64,000 nt of DNA from NCBI GenBank assembly GCA_033807695.1, contig CM066300.1, positions 1,364,001 through 1,428,000 on the forward strand. Reading direction: 5' to 3'. The translations under genes were made by a program, and so were the position numbers. Source of the stretch: Daedaleopsis sinensis. Taxonomy: Eukaryota > Basidiomycota > Agaricomycetes > Polyporales > Polyporaceae. Shown in pieces: positions 55,772 to 64,000 of the stretch (within the stretch, counting starts at the first letter, position 1; every line of letters starts with the position of its first letter). The notes under the pieces were generated by a model that searched no databases, had not been told where the DNA came from, and saw only the letters and a list, made by a program, of their open reading frames with translations.

Positions 55772-58578
55772 ATGGCAGAAATCCGCAACGGGAAATGTCA
55801 TGCGGAGTCGGCTCCTTTGGACCCCCCTCCCCTCATCCAGAATGGAAAGATCAACATTCAGTGTGCGTAGTTCGCCGTCTACCTGGAACGATGCATGTGC
55901 GAGTGATCATTGACGTCCTCCATAGATCACCATGTACGTAGCGTCTCATGCATCGAAGCCTACACCAATCAATATACCCGTATCCTTAGATTGGCTGGAT
56001 GGTCTCTTCGGGGCTGACCTTGGTGGCGATTGGGGTCTCTTTCTGGCTCATTAACAAGCATCTCTCGTGGTACACGAACGTAAGAGCACTACTTTTCCCT
56101 ATCCCATACCATGCTGACTCGGAACCGATCTATGTGTTAGAAACGCGAGCAACGCTGTATGTTCTGTGCTCATACTCAAGTGGAGCGTTCACCTGACACT
56201 CAAATCCACAGACATCGTTCGCATATTGTTCATGGTCCCATTGTACGCGATCATCAGTACCGCATCGTACTTCTGGTGGGTGAGTATTAGTATTCTAAAC
56301 AAGACACGCCTCGCTGCGCTTCGGCGCACATTGAGCAAATCGAGACTGCTACAGCGCAATAACTACTGAGCAGAGACTGCGCAGCTGTGTTATGACGCGA
56401 GAACGGCAGTGATGCCGTACAGGACAACATATTTGACGTTGGACCGCGGCGGACAGTGAGCCCCGGCCGAGCCCTGTTGGGGAAAGGGTTATAGGGAGTC
56501 ACATTGAAGGCAACACACGATGGGCAATGGGCGATATTATCCCCGGAGCTAGCGTTGTGACTGGACTCCTAGTGACAACGCTAGCATACCAGGCTGGTCC
56601 CGGTCCTGCCAGTTAATAAAGCTCACGTCACGATGGTTACTTATCAACGGGGCTGTAGGTTGCTTTGTTTCTAGCCTTTGTTCAGATTCCGGGCCCGAAC
56701 TAGCGAGGTGGCTAGCGTTGTGACCAGGAGTCCAGTCACAAGGCTAGCTTCTAGGCTAGCCTTGGTGGCATCGCCCCGGATTGCTCGTCGTGACAGGCTG
56801 CCCACACAGAACCGAACGAGATGGGGAGGTTTATTTAACTCTAAAGATACGGTTTACTACTTCCGCTCCAATCATGGTGCTCACTCCCCGATTGCAATTG
56901 CCCTAGAACCATTCGACCCCGTTGCTCCTTCTGCGCGACGGGTACGAGTCCACCGTCCTCACTGCGTTCTTCTACCTGCTCTTGCTCTACCTGTCGCCCA
57001 ACCCGAACGAGCAAAAAGAAATATTCCGCAAGGTGCGACTCTGTTTTGCAGTGACAACTATGTTAGGTTGTTCAGTTCACTTCATAGAATGGTCTCTCCC
57101 GAGAAAACGACAAGGAACGGCGCGCGCGAGGAGAACCCCTGCAGAAGTGGATGTTCCCCCTGGGATCTGTGCGTTGGAAGCCCGAGGTTTGTCCCTATCG
57201 CCTCCTAGAACGGTGCACTCTTGCTTAAGCAACGTGATGTGCAGGACGGTCTGTACTTCCTGCAACTGATGAAGTGGGGTGTCCTTCAGTACTGCGTCGT
57301 TCGCCCAGGGTAAGTAGAAGTTGCGCAGTCCTTAAAGCCCATTTAGTTGACCAGCGGAATCTGCAGGACAACCTTGGCAGCCGTGATTCTCGACTACGCG
57401 GGCCTGTATTGCGAAGATTCCTGGGGTCTGGGTTGGGGTCACATCTACGTATGCGGTTTCTCTACTTCTTGTGTGCAATCCTCTGACACTCTCGCAGATC
57501 ACTCTGGTTGTATCGATATCAGTGACCGTCGGCATGTATTGCTTGATTCAGATATACATGGTGGTGAAAGAGCCGCTTGCACCTCAGAAGCCACTGCTGA
57601 AGCTCGTGGCCATCAAAGCGGTCGGTGAGTCCGTCGTGCACGTTGCCATGGAGTCATTCTCATTTCTCCTCCCAGTGTTCTTGACGTTCTGGCAAGCGAC
57701 GTTCCTCTCTGTCCTTACCGTATTTGGGATTGTCAAAGATGTGGGCCATTCTCTTTCTGACTCACTCCATGACGAACTGACACCTCGGATTGCCAGACGC
57801 CGTACATGACTGCCGACAACATCAACATCGGGATCGGTGCCCTGCTGGAGACGTTCGAAATGGCGTACGTGCCAGCTTTGTAGACTTCTTCTCAATACTC
57901 ACCCTCCTCCGCAGGCTCTTCGCCTGTCTCCACATCAAGGCATTCTCGTACAAGCCTTACCAGCCCATCGGCGGCCAGCCTACACCGCGCTGGCGCGCGC
58001 TCGTGCATGCTCTGAACTTCGCGGAGACCGGGCGCGAGCTCTGGGCGGGGACGGTGTACATGTTCCACAGGTACCGGGGACGCGAGGTCGACTCCCAGGC
58101 GCGGCGCCAGGCGGCGCTCGAGAACGTATTCGGACACTCGCGGTTCGCGATCACACGCGAAGCCGCCGCGCCCGGCTCCAGGGTCGACGTGTCCGAGAAG
58201 AATGCTGGGGTGACGGTGCATGTCGAGAAGGAGGTGCGTGTTGGCGAAGAGCGACAGTGGCTTGGGGTCGACGTATACGGGCTGGACTATCAGTCCAAAC
58301 CGCAACGCGAGAGGAGCGAGGGTCTGGAGCTGCAGATCGGCGGGCGGCTGGCGGACGGATCGTGTAGAGCTCGCGTGTACGTAGTGCATGCAATATATCT
58401 CGTTTCCCGTGAAGAGTGTGCCGTGCCGCGCCGCGCCTTAGCGCACGAATGGGGAGGCTGCGATGTCCCGGATCGATCTCTTGCCTCTGTACCCTCAGGA
58501 TTCACTAGTTTGTCTTGGAACGTACGCAGAGTATGGTACGGTCCCCAGAGGCCAGTGTGTGCTCGGTGGGTGTTCTAG
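55772..58578 (+). CDS. DUF300/OSTalpha (TMEM184)-type seven-helix protein, copy 2
   Basis: Every exon of copy 1 is found here with intact GT/AG borders, including the 8-base exon at 55926-55933. Marker strings are MAEIRNGKCHAESAPL, IGWMVSSGLTLVAIGVSF, YIVRILFMVPLYAIIST, LLLLRDGYESTVLTAFF, KWMFPLGSVRWKPE, VFLTFWQATFLSVLTVFG and LFACLHIKAFSYKPYQ. The only larger change is a nine-base in-frame deletion in the tail (LGVDVYGLDY against LGVGDNYVYGLDY). In the membrane part almost all differences from copy 1 are third-base silent changes. An insertion of about 540 bases enlarges the intron after ASYFWW. The frame closes at 58578, as in copy 1. Both copies are therefore likely to be expressed membrane proteins. 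Confidence 0.85.
56300..56839. mobile_element. Insertion of about 540 bp with paired GCTAGC hairpins
   Basis: Copy 1 lacks this sequence in the matching intron (45,960-46,018). TCTAAA flanks it on both sides (56294-56299 and 56840-56845) and may be the target duplication; copy 1 has CCTAAA there. Inside are two 38-base hairpins, 56548-56585 and 56711-56748, each starting and ending GCTAGC. The second is close to the reverse complement of the first, so the element has nested inverted symmetry. The outer ends do not form clear inverted repeats. No protein frame. Borders are less sure than those of the 698-bp element. Confidence 0.65.
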
Positions 58579-60990
58579 GAGGTACTAGTATGTTTGGTCT
58601 TCAGGTCACTGCGCTGCTGATTCTCGGGCACACAAACTAGCAGCTTCCAGACAGTATATAGTGCACACTACTCGTCTTTGGATACTCTGAATCACTAGTG
58701 CGCACAGACAGAGACCTCTGCAAATCGCACTTATGCCGCTAATCGAGCGAGCCGGGCCATGGGCGCTTGTCATGATCCTCCCATCACCGCGTAATTAGAC
58801 GAGATTGACGGTGCGGGAGTCGCCGGGACCCTCATCTACATGATTCGCACGTAGAGCGGGTGAACAGGCTGCAAACTCGTTTGGCAGGGGCTGGGAGGAG
58901 CACATTGCACAGTGTATGTATATTTCAAGATGTATTAGAGTACTATGAGAGCTACATCGACTGCTAGTACACTCCAACATGATGTATTGACTCTCGCTCG
59001 AGAATGTTGATGCAGGGACCATGGTGACGCGGCAGCGATACTCACAGAATGCTCGTGTGCCCGGGAGGATGCGTAGCGCGAGGCGTGTCGCAAAGGGTAG
59101 AGGTCGGGCTGCGAGCTGAGCGGCCGGGAGCAGTGCAGCACGAGCAGTGCCATAGCTGCACATGCGAGTGCAGGGCCTGTCGTGGAGCGACTCGGAGGAG
59201 GCGGTGGAGCAAGCTGGACATCGAGTACCGTGAATAGCAAAAAACTCAGAGCCACCTCGACGCGGTGCTCGACTCTGACACAGTCGTGATCCCGGGCTGA
59301 GCATGGCGACGAGGCAGCAGGGATACTCACAGACGGCTGATGTGCCCGGCTTCATAGTAGGACCGTTGGATGCGTAGCGCGAGGCATGTCGAGAAGGGTA
59401 GAGAGAGTCCCGACGAGCCGCTGTACAGCTGTCGGGCTGCGAGCTGAGCGGTCGGGAGCAGTGCATGCCATGGGACAGCAGTGTCATCAGCAGCACATGC
59501 GAGTGCTGGGCCTGTCATGGAGCGAGGAGAGCAAGCCAAATGCGGGGAGGGCATGTCATGGAGCGAGGAGGTCACTGCGCGAGTGCGCGGTAACTTGTAC
59601 AAAATGCGTGCACAGGATCATCGAACCACACTGCTCACTCCATGGCACAGGGTCCAGAGATGTCTCCTCCGAGCTCTGCTTGAGCACTCAGCCTGTGTGC
59701 GAGGCATGTCATGGAGTGAGGAGGTTGAATCAACGAAGCGAGATGGGATGGGCATGAACACCAGGTACCGGGACACGAGCTATACAGTGCGAGGATGATT
59801 GACGAGTCGCACTCACCTAAACAGCGCCCTCTCATCGTGCTCCATGTACCATCCGTTCGTGCTGGATACTTGCTGACGTCGACAGAAGTCTGCAGTGCGA
59901 GAAAGAGGAGGAAGCCAGGAGGTGGGAAGAGTGAAAGTCCGAGGGGATGGTGTTGAATCCTTCGAGTTGCAAGCTCGGGATGTGGGTCAGAGAGGAGCAT
60001 GGTGTTGGGGAGAGACAGTCGGCATGCAACGTGTGGTGCTCTGGGAGTCTAGAGACACACTCCCACGCATCCAGTAGCGACAGTCGACGCCAAGTCTGCC
60101 ACGTAGCTTTAGCGCGGAGCATAATTACACCCGCGTGTTAGCGAAGCGGCCAGCCGCCTCCGATGATTCCACCTGCAACTTCAGGAGTCAGCAACTGTAC
60201 CACATAGCATGGTCGAGAGAGAGAGCCGCCACAGGCCGCCACACGCTACTTCGAGTTCCGTCTACATGAATACTTACCTGGAAGTTTCAATTCTTCCGGG
60301 ACCGGGTTGTCGCCGTGGCATTGCGCGTGATCCTGAAGGTGCAGCAGCGGGGGTCTAAAACCGGAATCCAACGTCGAGGGCCAGTGATAGCCTAAGCAGT
60401 GGTAAGAGGACAATGCGGAGCGCGTGAGAATGTGCGGTTTCAACCGTTTGGTACCGAGCACAGCCGCGCCATATCATCCATCCCAATATGGGCATGTAAG
60501 CGCTCTTGGACACGGAGTACTACTATCTCGCCGCACATAGAGTTTGTCTCTTGCGTAGGACCACTATCAGATTCTGCTGACACGTAGCAGAGACATACAT
60601 AATAGCTCTCCGGTAAGTATCCGAGATATCCCCCACAGCCCAAGTCGTCCGGAACATCCGGGACCGCTAGAACGACCGCTTCCACGGATGTGCTCCTCGA
60701 GCCCCAGCCCTCCGAAATTACGACCCTAATCTCGACCTGAAACATCGCCAAGACAGCCGAGCGCTCGCTAAGCCAGGCACAAGCACCCTGATTTCGACGC
60801 GAGCGTGAAGAGCGGGCTTGGATCATTCAGGCCATATTGCTTTTTCTCCGTCTCCGCCCCATAATTACCTCCCTCCGTCCCCAACTTCCGTGTCGCTCGC
60901 TGGTTGGTGGACCTACACGAAAGACGTGACGTACTGTGTACGAGCTCCGGGAGTCGGAACACGGGAGTCCCGCGCACGGGCCATGCTGCG
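58579..60990. other. Gene-free, repeat-bearing part of copy 2
   Basis: Counterpart of 47,702-50,140. The part 59,238-59,810 is almost base-for-base identical to 48,388-48,960 (I saw one substitution, at 48,736/59,586). Minus-strand donor sites are kept. No protein family recognised. Confidence 0.6.
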
Positions 60991-60994
60991 TGCG

Positions 60995-61000
60995 TATAAG
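60995..61000 (+). promoter_or_regulatory. Core promoter candidate in copy 2 (TATAAG)
   Basis: Counterpart of 50,142-50,147, with the same CT-rich block and ATG at 61,161. Confidence 0.5.
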
Positions 61001-61160
61001 TAGTGCCCCGCACAACAATGTTCAGCACTCACCTCCCCTCTCCCCCTACTCCCCCCGAGTCCACTCCTCCCTCCCCATCTCGCATCTCAAGACGCCCTGG
61101 TGCACATCTACTCTGCTTGTTCATTCACGCTCGATCATCCCGACAACTTCTGACCCCGAT

Positions 61161-61688
61161 ATGGGTGAGTTGTTCTTGGTACCTTGGAGATCTCCACCGA
61201 TTTACTCATCTCGGTACTACTTATTCCACCAGGTACACGAACGATCGTGCTGTGCAGCTCACCGGCACTCGTGTCATCTCCGGGTGAGTCTCCGACACTC
61301 TGGATTATAGAACAGACTAACATGCTCGCTTGCTAGGTATATGATACATAGTACTGCTACTGCTCGGTCTTCCGATCCAATCAGCTCGACATGGAACCGC
61401 CCGGCTCTGCAGCAGCGTACGTACGTCTTTCTCCCCGTCCGAGAGTCATGCTCATCACCCTTATATAGTCCTGCCGCCCGGCCAATCGCTCGCAGGTCGC
61501 GTACTACTCCACATCCGAGGCCATCCTGTCAGGGTCCCAATATAGTGAGTCTTCGTACTCGAATTGCTCGCACTCAGGGCCGTCGTGCAGTACACTCACA
61601 GCCTGCGCTCGGAAGAGGTCGAAGGACATGGCCGGACGTTCACACGTTCTGAGCCCGGATGTTTGTCTGCGGCACCGACGACTTTGAC
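61161..61688 (+). CDS. Candidate short multi-exon gene, unknown product (copy 2)
   Basis: Same five-exon layout as 50,308-50,832, with the same start (ATGG cut by GTGAGT) and the same in-frame TGA near 61,686. The splice borders are kept. In the last exon the end reads SHVLSPDVCLRHRRL against SHVLSWDVRLRRRQL in copy 1, so changes there are mostly amino-acid altering. The product is not recognised and coding status is uncertain. Confidence 0.3.
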
Positions 61689-64000
61689 GCGTAGAGGGCC
61701 TCCCGGTCGGGACAGCCATTACGGCGGTCTATCCGCCCTCGCTTGAAGAGGATGTGCCTGGCTTATGCTGCTTACTTTAATCAGCTTCCGCCGCCAACAG
61801 GTGTCCCCACAACGACTCCGACGCGCTGTCGCAGATGGAACGGCTAGACATCCGAGTCGCCACGCGCCAGGTCCGTTCTTACACCTTGAGCTATGCGCTC
61901 CCTGTCCTCATCTCCGTATTCCGGCCCAAACAGCGCGGATGGATCTGCGCTGTTGCGCGATTCCGGACACACTGCACGCCGCAACTGGTACGTGCGCTCA
62001 TCACGCTGCCGGTACCGTACTCACCTCTCTGCAGATAATCGCATTGGAGGCACGAAACGACGGCGTCGTGCGCCGCCGCATCGCGGCCGTGTGAGCCAGT
62101 GGTCGTCCCGATATCTGCCGGTGCGGCGTCGGCTCGTCGCCCGAACCAACCTGTACGTCCGCTCGCTGCATGTTGACCTCCTGGTGCTGACACGGTACTT
62201 TCGGCGTGCGTCGCGCAGGTCGCTTCCGCAGCGTAGTAACACGCGGAGTCCAGCAGCGACGTTGGTCGGTGCATCGTGCGCCCCGCGTCGCGTCCGTGTC
62301 TCTAGTCGTCCCGCTATTCGTCGTGCGGCGTAAGCTCCGTCGACTCCCCGTCGCCCGAGCCAACTAGTACGTCCACTCGCCGTAGTCCAACTCCCTGGTG
62401 TTGACACGGTACGTCCCGCGTGCGTTGTGCAGGTCACTTCAACAGCGTTACACGCGACGTTGGTCGGCGCTGGAACGACGCTGCCGAGTGCCCCGGGATC
62501 CGAGTCGACGTGTCCGCGCCGCAAGAGCGTCGGCACTCGGTTCGAAGCCCTGAGCCCGTCCGTCGGCGGCCGGGTATCTGTTGTAGAGTGTAAGTCGGTC
62601 GTCCATATGCTTCACACCCAGCTGACTTTGAGTTCAGAGCGGCCACCGCACCGCACCGCAAGAGTCGGCAGTCGCACTCCGGCTCGTTGGACACGCATGC
62701 GTGGGTCGCCCGGCGGCATCCTACCGTCCGGGTCAGCACACCTGTCCGTATGTAGCGACAGATCGACCGTCCCGGACGGTACGAGCCTCGAGTCGCGTAT
62801 CCTTGTGTTGACCCTCCCACAGAACTCATCCACGAACCCGTCAGCAAGCTAAGCTTGTCGCTCATTGGCGTCCCGAAACTGCGATTTGAGATCGTAAGTC
62901 GACGCCGAGCTCCTAGTACACGGACTCTATGGCTTATGACTCACATATGATGGCAGAGGCATCATGTCGGATGGGAAATCCTCCGTGCAGACCGCGCACG
63001 CAAGATGTGCGTGCACTTGACAGCCCGTCCGGTACAGATCCCGGCGGGCGCAGGTCAAACGGTAAGTAACGCGCGTTTTCTACTCCCGGAGTCACCCGGA
63101 GCTACTAGTGGCGGGATCTGTCTGTGCGCGTCGGTTGCCAGACCGCGAGAGCATGCCAAGCGAGCCGTTGATGCTCTCGCGGCCTGACGCAGTCGCGTCG
63201 CAGCTCCCGCAGTATTGAAGTCGAGCCCGGAATTTCCTGTTTTGAACGAGGGCGGCTCTGGGATGTGTGGTGAGCCTGGAAAGATGAGGGCCTGTCCGTC
63301 TACGTGGCCAGACATGTCTGAGCATCATTTCGGGCTCCCTAAAAAGACTCTGCGTGCGCCAGGCAGTGTCGTCGTCCGCACTGGACGCCCGTGCGGTGCT
63401 GGTATGCATCGCAGTAGGTGCCGCACTTGGTGCCCGGCACCCATGAATGTGCGGTTTCGACCGCATTCTGAACGTCGTGCGGACGTCGCAAGCAGCCTGT
63501 AAATAAGGCAGAGATGTCAGTCCGTTCAAGTGAGCCAGATCGCGCACCGGGGCCTGCATCTGTCCGTGAGATTTGCGCGATTGGGTGCACCCATGTGCCA
63601 GACACCCACAAACTCGCGTATTTTGAACGTCGTCCAGACGTTGCGAGCGGCCTGTACATGCGAACGAGGTGTCAGTACACTCAGATGAACCAAATCGCAC
63701 CGCGGTACCTGCATGTTTCCGTGAGTTTCGAATATGCGATTTGGCTAAGTGCCCGACACCCATGAACTCGGTTTCGGTCGGATTTTGAACATCGTCCGAA
63801 CGTCGCGAGCGGCCTGTACATATGACAGCGGTGTCAGTACGTTCAGATGAGCCAGGTCGCACCACAGTACCTGCATGTTTGCGCATGCTATGTGCGATTT
63901 GGTGATCCAACTGCCTGATAGCAATGGAATTTGCGGTTTTGACCGGATTTCAGACCTCGTCCTAGCTGCGTGAGTAGCTTGTACAAACAACTTTGGTGTC
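61689..64000. other. GC-rich repeat region of copy 2, no recognised gene
   Basis: Counterpart of 50,833-53,220, with many small indels relative to it. It contains the 214-bp repeat pair and, from about 63,440, the minisatellite, which continues past the window end (TGTCAG anchors at 63,515, 63,670 and 63,832, and TGTC at 63,997 where the window stops). Confidence 0.6.

Larger units (their letters stand above)
55264..64000. repeat. Tandem segmental duplication, copy 2 (runs off the window)
   Basis: Same order and orientation as copy 1: DUF300-type gene, internal tandem repeats (59.0-59.5 kb), TATA plus candidate short gene (61.0-61.7 kb), 214-bp repeat pair (62.1-62.5 kb) and minisatellite (63.4-64.0 kb). 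It lacks the 698-bp element of copy 1 but has its own insertion of about 540 bp at 56,300-56,839. The right end lies beyond the window. Confidence 0.93.

Noticed and set aside
55999..56196. Start of DUF300 copy 2 at an internal ATG (MVSSGLTLV)
   Set aside because: Copy 1 has ATA at that codon, and both copies keep the upstream exons and splice sites, so the upstream start fits better.

Overview
The window is nuclear DNA of a filamentous basidiomycete, most likely an Agaricomycete. The protein-coding genes are broken by many short introns of about 50-70 bases with GT...AG borders. The families present (SMC1, GCN1, HSP60, a DUF6534 membrane protein, a DUF300/OSTalpha-type protein and a mushroom-type LINE remnant) fit that group. 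No rRNA, tRNA, CRISPR or bacterial-type feature was found. Gene models were spliced by eye, so outer coordinates are firmer than inner splice sites.

Layout. 1-2,260 is repeat-derived and holds a decayed non-LTR retrotransposon. 2,267-28,459 is a dense housekeeping block: SDO1/SBDS copy A, COQ6 (-), a BAR-SH3 protein (RVS167-like), farnesyl-PP synthase (-), HSP60 (-), SMC1 (-), GGPP synthase (-), a 536-bp fold-back element, then the long GCN1 gene (+). 28,460-31,513 carries a possibly damaged DUF6534 gene. 31,650-33,000 is an inverted copy of the SDO1 gene plus the tail of COQ6. 33,169-43,891 is a second housekeeping block: BCKDH E2, a CNNM/MAM3-type protein (-), a TrmA-family tRNA methyltransferase, phosphatidylserine decarboxylase (-) and a secreted GH16 glucanase (-).

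44,123 to the window end is a direct tandem duplication with a repeat distance of about 11.1 kb. Each copy has one DUF300/OSTalpha-type gene, followed by several kb of GC-rich sequence without recognisable genes but full of smaller internal repeats. The two DUF300 copies differ almost only at synonymous positions in their exons, so both look like working genes. Each copy carries a different insertion in an intron, one of them a clean 698-bp terminal-inverted-repeat element.

Functional threads. Farnesyl-PP synthase, GGPP synthase and COQ6, all in isoprenoid or ubiquinone metabolism, lie within 15 kb. Mitochondrial functions are common (COQ6, HSP60, BCKDH E2, PSD1-type decarboxylase). SDO1 (60S maturation) and GCN1 (translation stress) both concern ribosomes. 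I did not find a clearly new biochemical system. The most unusual content is structural: two segmental duplications with different histories, and the repeats and insertions inside them.
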